A stretch of DNA of 64,000 bases from Alkalihalobacillus sp047302405 (GTDB lineage Bacteria; Bacillota; Bacilli; Bacillales; Bacillaceae_D). Numbering within the stretch: position 1 is the stretch's first letter; the number at the start of each line of letters is the position of its first letter. The DNA lies in contig NZ_CP154853.1 of NCBI RefSeq assembly GCF_047302405.1, positions 3,038,001-3,102,000 of the forward strand. The letters run 5' to 3'. Below are positions 27,517-35,950 of this stretch, piece by piece. The notes beneath the pieces were generated by a model that was given only the letters and a program-made list of their open reading frames with translations, did no database searches and was not told the origin of the DNA. Made by a program: the position numbers and the translations under genes.

Positions 27517-27545
27517 ATTATAACTTTATTCTAATAACTTGTGAA
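27517..27545 (-). promoter_or_regulatory. Promoter of ldh-lctP
   Basis: On the minus strand TTCACA (-35) and TATAAT (-10) are 17 bases apart. The -35 hexamer lies inside the Rex operator, which explains how Rex would block RNA polymerase. Confidence 0.65.
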
Positions 27546-27556
27546 ACATTTCACAA
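27539..27556. promoter_or_regulatory. Rex operator
   Basis: TTGTGAAACATTTCACAA is an 18-base inverted repeat with a single central asymmetry and matches the known Rex (NADH-sensing repressor) consensus TTGTGAAnnnnTTCACAA. It is 85 bases upstream of the ldh start. Confidence 0.92.
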
Positions 27557-27613
27557 ACTTTGTCATTAAATCGACATACTTATAATTCCTTTTATATACG
27601 ATCTTAAACATAA

Positions 27614-27763
27614 AAAACGAAGCGGAAACTCGCGTGGGATTTAGTGGCTTCAAGTAAAACAAAACCGTGGAGGCTTAACCCTCCCCCTCACAAAGGGACC
27701 GAAAAGCGGGCTTGTGGTTCTGGCTTCCCCTAGAAAGTCAAGACCAATGGGTAGCAGTCTCAA
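27614..27763 (+). mobile_element. Probable right-end remnant of an IS200/IS605-family element (tnpB 3' end)
   Basis: A plus-strand frame with no start encodes 39 residues ending VASSKTKPWRLNPPPHKG, TEKRACGSGFP and a stop at 27731-27733. The composition (KTKPWR, then a Cys/Gly/Pro tail) resembles the C-terminus of IS1341/IS605 TnpB proteins. The following 30 bases end in GTCTCAA, like the cleavage end of IS605 right ends. The segment is clearly richer in GC than its flanks and has several small stems, as expected where a TnpB guide RNA scaffold overlaps the gene end. No other part of an element is present. I am not certain of the family. Confidence 0.4.
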
Positions 27764-27787
27764 TTAACTTATATACAAAAATATAAG

Positions 27788-27825
27788 AAAAGCCTAATGA
27801 AATCACATCAGAATTTCATCAGGCC
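27788..27825 (-). terminator. Terminator of the phosphonate operon
   Basis: On the minus strand GCCTGATGAAAT pairs with ATTTCATTAGGC across a nine-base loop, with one mismatch, followed by TTTTCTTATA. It lies 22 bases past the phnE2 stop. Confidence 0.85.
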
Positions 27826-27846
27826 CATCTCATTTATATAAGTCTT

Positions 27847-28692
27847 TTATTTTTCTGCTGTCACTGGAAAATAACGCTTTTTCATCTGCGTAGAAATAAT
27901 TTCTAAAACTAACGCCACTACTAATATCGAATAAGTGATGAAGCCAACCTCTCTTAAATCAAAATAAAATCCTGAAGCCATAAACAGTTCAAAGCCAATT
28001 CCACCTGCTCCGGCTGCAGCTCCCATTGCAACCGCTACGCCAAAGTTGATTTCAAACCTTAAGAATGTCCATGATAATAAGTATGTAAAGGTCGTTGGCA
28101 GAACCCCATTTTTGACCACTTGCCACCAACTCGCCCCTGTTGCCCTCAAAGCTTCCAAAATCCCTTTGTCAACTTCTTCAAAGGATTCTGAAAAAGCTTT
28201 TGTTAAATAAGCGATGGAATGAAAGAGCATACCTAATATCGCCGCTTCACTACCAAGCCCTGCGGCAATCGCAAAAATTAGCACCCAAAGTACGGTTGGG
28301 ACAGCTCTAATAAAAGCCATAATCACTCGAATCATCTTTGATAGCCAAGCCTTTGATAAATTCAAAGCAGACATGAGTGCTAGAAAAAAGGCAATCACCC
28401 CACCAATAACCGTCGATAAAACGGCAAGCCCTAACGTCACGCCAATTTGATAAAAGGCCTCTCCCCAGCTGAAATGATTAAGCTGTGGTTCTAAAAACAT
28501 TGTTTTGAGGTTATATAGTGTTTCAGAAATAGCCGTCGACCAGTTTAAACCAGTATAATCAAATAAAAGGAAAGCAATAATCGTACAAACGGTTAATCCT
28601 AAAATCGTCCAGTTCATAACACTTGTTATTTTATTACCAGCTTTAATGTTTATTTTTCCGTTTCTCGTACGTTTAATATAAGCTGTCTCCAT
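27847..28692 (-). CDS. phnE2: Phosphonate ABC transporter permease, second copy
   Basis: The 281-residue protein has six membrane segments and the permease coupling loop LEALRATGASWWQVVKNGVLPT. Together with the adjacent 261-residue permease it makes a heterodimeric channel for phosphonates. Its start overlaps the stop of phnE1 as TAATG, so translation is coupled. It is the last gene of the phn operon. Confidence 0.9.
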   Translation of the reverse strand: METAYIKRTRNGKINIKAGNKITSVMNWTILGLTVCTIIAFLLFDYTGLNWSTAISETLYNLKTMFLEPQLNHFSWGEAFYQIGVTLGLAVLSTVIGGVIAFFLALMSALNLSKAWLSKMIRVIMAFIRAVPTVLWVLIFAIAAGLGSEAAILGMLFHSIAYLTKAFSESFEEVDKGILEALRATGASWWQVVKNGVLPTTFTYLLSWTFLRFEINFGVAVAMGAAAGAGGIGFELFMASGFYFDLREVGFITYSILVVALVLEIISTQMKKRYFPVTAEK

Positions 28693-29477
28693 TATAAAAT
28701 CACCTTTCGTATTTGATTAGATGCCAGTTCAATCATAATTACCGCTATAACGATCGTCATCGTAATCAAGGCGACAGCCTCATAGTCTAGCATTTTATAA
28801 TATAAATCGAACGTATAACCAATTCCCGTTCCAGTCAAAATTCCCACTAGTGTTGCACTTCGAATATTCGTTTCAACCATAAATAATGTCCAACTTATCA
28901 TTTGTGGGAGACATTGGGGGAGAACGGCCTTTGAGACAATTTGAAAATAGGTCGCCCCAGAAGCTTGAAGGGCTTCAAACGCACTTTGGTCTGCTTCATC
29001 AATCGCTTCAATAAAGGCCCGTGTTAGGAACCCAACCGTCCCAACAAATAATGCTAGAAAACCAGTCATTGAATTTTGTCCAAATGAAATGAGCAAAATC
29101 AATGCCCAAGCCACAACAGGAATATTACGAGAGGCCGAGGCGATAAATCTAGCAAATACGCTCAAAGCACCATTTGTTCTCGTCGTTTTTGAGCCCATAC
29201 ATCCCAAGAATATCGATACTAGAGCCGCAATCGTCGTAGCCGCAATCGACATAAAAATTGTCTCAATCAATTTATCCATAATGCCTGGCAATTTTTCGAA
29301 GGCATCCGCTGTAATCATTAAATTTGAAATGATCCATTGAAAAGCAGCTGGCAATGTCGCCATTCCATCAATTAAATCAAAATTTGTCACCACAGCTGAA
29401 GCATAGCTAATCAAAATGACGGCGAAAAAGATAAGGGTACCTTGCCATTTTCGTTTCCGAATAATATTTTTATCCAT
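28692..29477 (-). CDS. phnE1: Phosphonate ABC transporter permease, first copy
   Basis: The 261-residue membrane protein has six helices and the coupling motif FEALQASGATYFQIVSKAVLPQ. The segment SRNIPVVAWALILLISFG is typical of PhnE. It follows phnC by 12 bases. Two phnE copies per transporter are common in Gram-positive bacteria. Confidence 0.9.
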   Translation of the reverse strand: MDKNIIRKRKWQGTLIFFAVILISYASAVVTNFDLIDGMATLPAAFQWIISNLMITADAFEKLPGIMDKLIETIFMSIAATTIAALVSIFLGCMGSKTTRTNGALSVFARFIASASRNIPVVAWALILLISFGQNSMTGFLALFVGTVGFLTRAFIEAIDEADQSAFEALQASGATYFQIVSKAVLPQCLPQMISWTLFMVETNIRSATLVGILTGTGIGYTFDLYYKMLDYEAVALITMTIVIAVIMIELASNQIRKVIL

Positions 29478-29489
29478 CTCTTTTTCTCC

Positions 29490-30254
29490 CTACACTGTAA
29501 TTAATTCTCTTGACTCCATTCCATATACATGTTCAATCATTGTTCGATCAAGTCTAATAGGTTTTCCATCAAAGATAACCTCGCCCTTATTCAAACCGAT
29601 TATCCGGTCTGAATAATCTTGGGCAACCTCAACTTGATGTAAATTAACAAGACAAGTGATTCCTAAATCAGTCGTAATCGAACGCAGGTGATCCATAATA
29701 ACTTTGGATGCATTCGGATCTAGTGAAGCAATCGGTTCATCGCATAAAATTAACTTCGGATTTTGAATCAACGCTCGGCATATCCCTACACGCTGCTGCT
29801 GTCCACCACTCAATTGGTCACAGCGTTTATACGCATGTTCTTCAATTCCCATTTGTTTCAGTAAGGAGAAGGCTTTTTCCTTCTCCTCCTCTGTAAAATG
29901 CCCTAACATCCCAGCCAATGTTGACTTATAACCAAAACGTCCATGTAACACATTCTCAATGACCGTTAACCGTGGAACGAGGTTATAATGTTGAAAAACC
30001 ATTCCGATATTCGTCCGGAGCTGACGCAGTTCTTTACGCTTTAATTTCGTTACATCCAACCCATTAAATAAAATTTCACCACTATTAACTTCTACTAATC
30101 GATTCAAGCAACGTAGCAGTGTCGATTTACCTGCACCTGATGGCCCGATAATTGAGACAAACTCTCCTGCGTTAACTGAAAACTCAATGTTTTTTAACAC
30201 TTGGATATTCGCTTGATACGATTTACTAATTCCGTTCACTTCAAGTAAGGCCAT
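29490..30254 (-). CDS. phnC: Phosphonate ABC transporter ATP-binding protein
   Basis: The ATG giving MALLEVNGISKSY is used because GGGGAG precedes it; length 254. It has Walker A (GPSGAGKST), the signature LSGGQQQRVGICRALIQNP, Walker B with ILCDEPIASLDP and the switch His in CLVNLHQ. The Q-rich signature and CDEPIASLDP are typical of PhnC. It powers uptake through the two PhnE proteins. Confidence 0.94.
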   Translation of the reverse strand: MALLEVNGISKSYQANIQVLKNIEFSVNAGEFVSIIGPSGAGKSTLLRCLNRLVEVNSGEILFNGLDVTKLKRKELRQLRTNIGMVFQHYNLVPRLTVIENVLHGRFGYKSTLAGMLGHFTEEEKEKAFSLLKQMGIEEHAYKRCDQLSGGQQQRVGICRALIQNPKLILCDEPIASLDPNASKVIMDHLRSITTDLGITCLVNLHQVEVAQDYSDRIIGLNKGEVIFDGKPIRLDRTMIEHVYGMESRELITV

Positions 30255-30283
30255 GTGATTCACTCCCCTTTTCTTATTCAAAA

Positions 30284-31384
30284 TTAATTGGATAATTCAC
30301 GAATAGGATCAAACCACTCATTCTCTACTTCTACAAATCTTTCTTCTGCACTTTTGAAAAATAATCCAGAATTCCCACTATCAGAAGGAACAAATATTTT
30401 TTCATTATTGGCTACCTCATCTGAAGTCATTAAATCTTTCAATTTTTGAATTTCCTCTTCACTTAGTAATTCATGGTTTACAACAAATGGAGCATTTAAG
30501 ACAGGCGTTGCATGCATAATGATAAATTCCGCTTCTGGTACTGTGTTAAAGGGTTCTGCCGCCCCATCTTTTACTTGATAAATCGCACCGACCGTATTCT
30601 CTTCACCTTCAACTAATTCCACATAGTTTTCCAAGCATGAATCACAGAATGCCGCGACATCTGCTCGTCCATTTAAGAGATTAACGGCTGAACCTTGATG
30701 GGAGTTTCCGAAAAGCACCTGACTAAATAATGGGCCCCCCTCCATTAAATCTGTCTCACTTAAATCAGCAAAATCTGATTTAGGTTGATAGTGACCGAGA
30801 ATATCTGCAGCTGGAACTTTAAAACCAGAAGTTGAACTATTCGAAACAAATGACATTGTTTTCTCATGAAGTGTATCTAAAGAAAACTCACCGTCCACTT
30901 TAAAATCATCTTGTTCATCCAAATTAACCGCTAACCAGCTATAATAAACGGCATCATCTAGTGTTCCAGACCCACCTGAAGTTACGACTAATGGCTTTAA
31001 ATTTTCATTTCGATTTTGTGCTTCAATAAAACCTTGTGCTCCCATAAAAGCAATCGCTGAATTATTATTAACAATCGTCTCAATCGCAATCGCATAATCC
31101 GTTGTTAAATGATGATTGACGGTCTTGCCTGTTGCCTCTTCAATCATTGCCCCAATTTCATCTCGTGCTGTTTTCATATCAGAACCAGATTCATTCGGAT
31201 ACCATACCATATCAATTTCTCCGCTACTTTCATCCACAGCAACCTCATTTTCAGTACTTGAATCATTGGTAGTATTGTCATTACTATTAGCTGCCGTTCC
31301 CGTATTACTCTCTCCTGAACAACCGATTAATAGAAACAACCCCATCATAACCATAAAGATTAACCCATACTTTTTCATCATCAC
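30284..31384 (-). CDS. phnD: Phosphonate-binding lipoprotein
   Basis: The 366-residue protein has a lipoprotein signal (LFLLIGCSGES) and a Ser/Thr/Asn-rich linker before the binding domain, which starts IDMVWYPNESGSDMKTARDE. Middle segments SNSSTSGFKVPAADILGHY and the SHQGSAVNLLNGRADVAAF loop are PhnD-type and supply the Ser/Thr hydroxyls that hold the phosphonate. At 366 residues it is longer than many PhnD proteins, mainly due to the linker. The 115-base gap before it is the largest in the operon, so an extra internal promoter is possible. Confidence 0.9.
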   Translation of the reverse strand: MMMKKYGLIFMVMMGLFLLIGCSGESNTGTAANSNDNTTNDSSTENEVAVDESSGEIDMVWYPNESGSDMKTARDEIGAMIEEATGKTVNHHLTTDYAIAIETIVNNNSAIAFMGAQGFIEAQNRNENLKPLVVTSGGSGTLDDAVYYSWLAVNLDEQDDFKVDGEFSLDTLHEKTMSFVSNSSTSGFKVPAADILGHYQPKSDFADLSETDLMEGGPLFSQVLFGNSHQGSAVNLLNGRADVAAFCDSCLENYVELVEGEENTVGAIYQVKDGAAEPFNTVPEAEFIIMHATPVLNAPFVVNHELLSEEEIQKLKDLMTSDEVANNEKIFVPSDSGNSGLFFKSAEERFVEVENEWFDPIRELSN

Positions 31385-31499
31385 TTTTAGCCCCTTTTTA
31401 AATAAATAGTAAAATAGATTCCGTCTTAAGTTTCAAAGAATTTATAACCAACTTTATTAAAACATAATTGATTTCATTTTTTTCTATATTTACCGTTAT

Positions 31500-32324
31500 T
31501 TAACGATAAGTATAATTCTCTTTTACATTAACTTTATTTTTAGGACTTATCAGCTCTCCAACCTCGACAGGCTTCCCATAAGAACCATGATAATCGGATC
31601 CACCTGTCATAAATAGATTGTATTTCTCACAAAGCGCTTCAACGCGAAGATGATCTTCGTTAGAATGATCAAAATGATTACGTTCAATTCCATCTAAACC
31701 AGCCTCGATTAATTCTGGAACAAATTCATAGGAATCTAACTGACCAGGATGGGCCAATACGGCCATCCCATCGTCCGCTTTGATCGCTTGAATCGCTTCG
31801 AGCGCGTCGACATAATGAATGTCACCTTTGGCCACTCCACCTTTAAATAACATTTGATAGAGCTTTTGATAGTCCCTTGAATAAAAGGACTGCATCGTCA
31901 GAGAATGCATAATATGCTGTTTGTAAATGACATTGCTCGTATTCGCATATTCAAAGATGGACTGTCGGTCTAGTTTAAAACCTGCCTTCTCAATCTGCTC
32001 CATTTGCCAGATCGAATGATGGTGTCTCCGCTCAAGCAGTGGCTTACATAATTGTTGAATATGAGTCGCCTTCTCCGTATATCCATATCCAAGAATATGG
32101 ACTTTTCGGTTCCGTTGAAAATCGAAGGCCGAAATCTCTATTCCTGGAATCACTTCTATTCCGTACTGCTTTCCTAATGTTAGGGCCTCCTCCAAGCTTG
32201 CTGTTGTATCATGATCAACAAAGCTAATATGGCTAATGTCATTTTTTCTCGCTTTTTGAAGCACTTCTTCCACCGAATCAGAACCATCGGAATAATGGCT
32301 ATGTACATGTAGATCGGCTCTCAT
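31500..32324 (-). CDS. PHP-family phosphoesterase in the C-P lyase operon
   Basis: The 274-residue protein has all PHP-domain metal motifs: DLHVHSHYSDG at the N-terminus, SFVDHDTT near residue 37, HPGQ near residue 200 and GSDYHG near residue 251. It overlaps phnL by four bases in a phn operon that lacks visible phnN and phnP. A PHP enzyme in some C-P lyase operons is known to hydrolyse the cyclic phosphate product in two steps, giving ribose 5-phosphate and phosphate. I infer that function here; a general phosphoesterase cannot be excluded. Confidence 0.78.
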   Translation of the reverse strand: MRADLHVHSHYSDGSDSVEEVLQKARKNDISHISFVDHDTTASLEEALTLGKQYGIEVIPGIEISAFDFQRNRKVHILGYGYTEKATHIQQLCKPLLERRHHHSIWQMEQIEKAGFKLDRQSIFEYANTSNVIYKQHIMHSLTMQSFYSRDYQKLYQMLFKGGVAKGDIHYVDALEAIQAIKADDGMAVLAHPGQLDSYEFVPELIEAGLDGIERNHFDHSNEDHLRVEALCEKYNLFMTGGSDYHGSYGKPVEVGELISPKNKVNVKENYTYR

Positions 32325-33031
32325 ATCCTTACTCCAGTAACCGTCAAACTTTTCGATTGCATATCATAGACTTTGTCACATAAACCATCCATAAACTCGA
32401 GATCATGAAAGATGCCAATAAGGGTCGTTCCTTCCTTTTTTAACTTTTCAATCATTTCCCTCACCTTTATTTTCGATTTTTTATCTAAACTTGCCGTCGG
32501 TTCATCTAACAAAAGGATTCTCGGTCGTTTCACCGTTGCAATCGCAATATTAAGCCTTAGCTTTTCCCCACCAGAAAAGGTGTTAGGATATGTATCCCAT
32601 AAGGAAGAATCTAATTCAAAATGAGTTAAAATATTTTCGGCAGCTACAATCGCTTCTGCTTCTGATTTGCCCATTTCTAACGCCGATTGGATTACGAGCT
32701 CCTTTGACGTCACACGAGGCATCACATTTAAAAATTGAGAGACATATCCGATTTCATGTTTTCTTAAATAAAGAACTTGTCGTTCGCTCGCTTGAAGCAA
32801 ATCAATCTTGTCAAATCGTTCTGATTCATAATAAATTTCACCTTTATCAGGTAAATAGGTTCGATAAATGCTTTTTAAGATAGTCGATTTTCCACTGCCA
32901 CTTTTTCCGATAATGCCGATAAACTCTCCCGCCTCAAGCGAAAAATGAACACCTTTTGTCGCTTCAATTCGTTTATTTTGATAAGAAATAGTAAAGGATT
33001 TTCCAAAGTTTTCAATGGTTAAAATCGTCAT
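32321..33031 (-). CDS. phnL: C-P lyase accessory ATP-binding protein PhnL
   Basis: The 236-residue ABC-type ATPase has Walker A (GKSGSGKSTILKSIYRTYLP), signature FSGGEKLRLNIAIATVKRP and Walker B LLLDEPTASLD. The YRTYLPDKGEIYY and YVSQFLNVMPRVT segments are specific to PhnL. With PhnG, H, I and M it helps form ribosyl-1-phosphonate triphosphate before C-P cleavage. It overlaps phnM by four bases. Confidence 0.93.
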   Translation of the reverse strand: MTILTIENFGKSFTISYQNKRIEATKGVHFSLEAGEFIGIIGKSGSGKSTILKSIYRTYLPDKGEIYYESERFDKIDLLQASERQVLYLRKHEIGYVSQFLNVMPRVTSKELVIQSALEMGKSEAEAIVAAENILTHFELDSSLWDTYPNTFSGGEKLRLNIAIATVKRPRILLLDEPTASLDKKSKIKVREMIEKLKKEGTTLIGIFHDLEFMDGLCDKVYDMQSKSLTVTGVRI

Positions 33032-34233
33032 CCGATCACTTCCTGTGCGTAAGAGTTTGTTCGATATTTCGTTTGGGTCAAAAGGACACCATTCACCATC
33101 GTCGTCGTAATCATTGGATAACCATCTTCCATTCGTTCAATGATTAAGAGATCTGCTTTTTTACCAGGTGCAATCGAACCAAGTTCGTGCTCAAGGTTAA
33201 CAGCTTTAGCAGGATTTAGTGTAACCATACGAAACATCTCCGCTAAATTCTGCCCATGTGTTTCATGAAGAGTAAAAACCGCGTGTAGGAGAGCAGATGG
33301 ATAGTAGTCACTACATAAAATATCCGCATATTGATGCCTGATTGCTTCACTAGCTGATAAATTTCCAGAATGCGAGCCACCTAACATCACATTTGGCGCA
33401 CCAACAATCGTTAATAACCCTTCTTCTTTTGCCTTTTTAGCAACCTCAAGCGTAATCGGAAATTCACTGATCGTCGTTCCGAACTCCTTTACCACCGTAA
33501 TCTTTTGTTCATTGTCATCATCATGGGAAGCAACCGCAATCCCTTGTTGAATCGCAAATTCAGCAACCTCCTTCATATGCTCGACCGTCATTACAGTTGC
33601 CTCTTGCCTTTCTGAAATAATTTGGTCAAGCTCTTCATTAGATACATCACGATATCCACGTAAAGTATCCCGATACATTTCTATATTTCGGTATTGTCCT
33701 TGACCTGGTGTATGGTCCATAAAGGAGAGAAGATGAATTTTTCCATCCTTGATGTTTTGTTTCAGTTGTTCAATTTCTAATAAATTATCAATCTCAAATC
33801 GTGCATGAAGTCTGTGGCGAATCAAATGAGGATTATGATGCGTTTTATGAATCGCATCGACAAGCTTCTGCACATTTTCTGGATAGCGCATCGGCTTATG
33901 AGTAAACACATCTTCACGGTAAAAGGACAACGAATGAAACATCGTCGTAATCCCATTGCCAATTAAGATTTTTTCCGCTTCTCTTAAACTAGTATCGACA
34001 TCCATCATACTAGTCGGCCTTGGAGAGACAATCGATTCAATATAATCTGAATGAATATCAATAAATCCAGGAGTGATATACCCTCCGTTTGCATCAATAC
34101 AAGTTGCATTTGGATAGTGTTCGAGCTCTCTTTCATCAATAACAGCTGTAATTAAATCATCCTTCACAACAACGGCATACCCTTCTAAAATGGTATCCTC
34201 CGTTACGACTAACCCATTGCAAATAATATACAT
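33028..34233 (-). CDS. phnM: Alpha-D-ribose 1-methylphosphonate 5-triphosphate diphosphatase PhnM
   Basis: The ATG giving MYIICNGLVV is used, seven bases after AAGGAG; length 401. It is an amidohydrolase-fold enzyme with the metal motif PGFIDIHSDYIE, a central ASHDDDNEQ and a late CSDYYP segment, all PhnM features. It removes diphosphate from the ribosyl phosphonate triphosphate, giving the substrate of PhnJ. The gene starts 14 bases after the phnJK stop. Confidence 0.93.
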   Translation of the reverse strand: MYIICNGLVVTEDTILEGYAVVVKDDLITAVIDERELEHYPNATCIDANGGYITPGFIDIHSDYIESIVSPRPTSMMDVDTSLREAEKILIGNGITTMFHSLSFYREDVFTHKPMRYPENVQKLVDAIHKTHHNPHLIRHRLHARFEIDNLLEIEQLKQNIKDGKIHLLSFMDHTPGQGQYRNIEMYRDTLRGYRDVSNEELDQIISERQEATVMTVEHMKEVAEFAIQQGIAVASHDDDNEQKITVVKEFGTTISEFPITLEVAKKAKEEGLLTIVGAPNVMLGGSHSGNLSASEAIRHQYADILCSDYYPSALLHAVFTLHETHGQNLAEMFRMVTLNPAKAVNLEHELGSIAPGKKADLLIIERMEDGYPMITTTMVNGVLLTQTKYRTNSYAQEVIG

Positions 34234-34246
34234 ATGACCACTCCTT

Positions 34247-35950
34247 CTATAACAAAGAATAAACAAGCTGTTGAGTATAAGAATGTTGTGGATCCTCTAA
34301 AACTTGGTCGGTTAAGCCTTCTTCAATAATCGCTCCATTTAACATCACTATCGTACGATCGGCGAGCATTTTGATGACGGCTAAATCATGGGAAACGACT
34401 AACATTCTAATTCCTAAATCTCTTTGAATTTGTTTAATTAAATCCAAAACACTTGCTTGAACCGATAAATCAAGTCCAGTCGTCACTTCATCTAAAAATA
34501 AAATCGGCGGATTATTGGAAAGGGCCTTGGCGATTTGAACACGCTGCTGCATCCCCCCCGAAAAGTTTTTTGGCTCTTCTTTTCTACGATTAAGGGGGAT
34601 TTGTACATTTTCCAAAAGCATCGCCCCAATCTTCTCCATTTCGGAAACATTCCTTAGGCCGGCTGCGATTAATTTTTCTGCAATGTTTCCAATCGAGGAA
34701 ATATCCATTTTTAACCCACGTACTGGATTTTGATAGACCATCCCATAATGATGGTTTCGAATAAACCTTTTTTGCTGAGCCGATAAGGAAAATAAATTCA
34801 TCGCTTGCCATTCCTCTGCTTGAATATGAGCTTCTCCACTCGTAACTTCTAAATCAAAATATAAACATTGCATCAGCGTCGACTTTCCACTACCACTTTC
34901 ACCGACCACCCCAAGAATTTCACCTGGATACAAATCAAAGGAAACATTTTGGCAAGCATAAACCGTTCCACAAGTAGGGCAATAATTTTTTTCTAAGATG
35001 CGGTTGCTCACATCGGAGCAACTGGGGCACCCTTCCCCAAATTGCTTCTCTAGATTCCGTACAGACAAGCTTGGCTTCTCAAACATAATTTTTTCAGCCT
35101 CCACTTCTTTTTGTTCATTTAAACGCTCTAAACAAAAGCTCGTATCATTACACTGATAGATCGTCTCATTCGTTACGGAATCTTGTAACTCGTCTAAAAA
35201 AATATCTTCGGCCCCACATAAACGGCACGATTTTCCTGGGAATGATTCAACGGAAAACGGGTAATCCTCAAACGCCAATGAGTGAACATTTGTATACGGA
35301 GGAACAGCATAAATCTTTTTCTCTCTTCCTGCCCCAAGTAAAATAAGAGCATCCGACTGATACATTTTCGGATTATCAAATCTCGGAATTGGGCTCGGAG
35401 CCATCACATAACGGTTGTTTACATAAACGGGATGATCCGCCCCTGTCGATGTTCTTCCATACTTCATAATTTGCTCAAATAACATTAACCATGCTCCACT
35501 ATATTCCTCTTCCGCATGAAGAATTTTCGTTTGATGTTCCTTCGCTTCGACATTTCGTAACGGTTCAGGTGCAGGCACTTGTAAAACGAGAATTTGATCC
35601 TCTGTCAGTGGAACTTCAGGAATACGATGTCTTGATTGAATAATCGAAGCCTCGTCTGTTTGCTCGGTTATATCGACGCCGGTTGTTAAATGAACGAGCT
35701 TTTTAATATTAATCGCATTAACCGATTCATCTGCCCCTTGGTCAATCACCTTTAACGTATCCGTTTTTCCGATAATCGATAGAGTGATTTGCAATCCCCC
35801 CGTTCCCCAACCACGAGCAATTGGCATTTCTCTTGAGGCAAAAGGAACTTGATAACCTGGGATCGCAACAGCTTTTAATAACGCTCTTCGAATTTCCCTT
35901 TTCGATCCTTCATCAAAAAAAGCAAAATGATGATTAGTTTTCACGCTCAT
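34247..35950 (-). CDS. phnJ-phnK: PhnJ-PhnK fusion: C-P lyase core joined to its ABC-type ATPase, with a zinc-ribbon insert
   Basis: One uninterrupted 567-residue frame contains both proteins. Residues 1-290 are PhnJ: G32 matches the radical-bearing Gly, and C242, C245, C267 and C273 match the four-Cys cluster and thiyl positions of the E. coli enzyme (241, 244, 266, 272). Residues about 293-567 are PhnK, with Walker A GESGSGKST (350-358), signature NFSGGMQQR, Walker B ILFLDE and the H-loop His at 521. Between the first strand of PhnK and Walker A sits an added four-Cys module (C308, C311, C324, C327) that looks like a zinc ribbon. In E. coli the two are separate, and PhnK docks on PhnJ, so a fusion is structurally reasonable. 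It overlaps phnI by 17 bases. Confidence 0.92.
   Translation of the reverse strand: MSVKTNHHFAFFDEGSKREIRRALLKAVAIPGYQVPFASREMPIARGWGTGGLQITLSIIGKTDTLKVIDQGADESVNAINIKKLVHLTTGVDITEQTDEASIIQSRHRIPEVPLTEDQILVLQVPAPEPLRNVEAKEHQTKILHAEEEYSGAWLMLFEQIMKYGRTSTGADHPVYVNNRYVMAPSPIPRFDNPKMYQSDALILLGAGREKKIYAVPPYTNVHSLAFEDYPFSVESFPGKSCRLCGAEDIFLDELQDSVTNETIYQCNDTSFCLERLNEQKEVEAEKIMFEKPSLSVRNLEKQFGEGCPSCSDVSNRILEKNYCPTCGTVYACQNVSFDLYPGEILGVVGESGSGKSTLMQCLYFDLEVTSGEAHIQAEEWQAMNLFSLSAQQKRFIRNHHYGMVYQNPVRGLKMDISSIGNIAEKLIAAGLRNVSEMEKIGAMLLENVQIPLNRRKEEPKNFSGGMQQRVQIAKALSNNPPILFLDEVTTGLDLSVQASVLDLIKQIQRDLGIRMLVVSHDLAVIKMLADRTIVMLNGAIIEEGLTDQVLEDPQHSYTQQLVYSLL

Noticed and set aside
34247..35950. PhnJ-PhnK fusion as a sequencing frameshift
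   Set aside because: The frame stays open through a coherent linker and Cys-rich insert, with no leftover stop or start that a single indel would restore.
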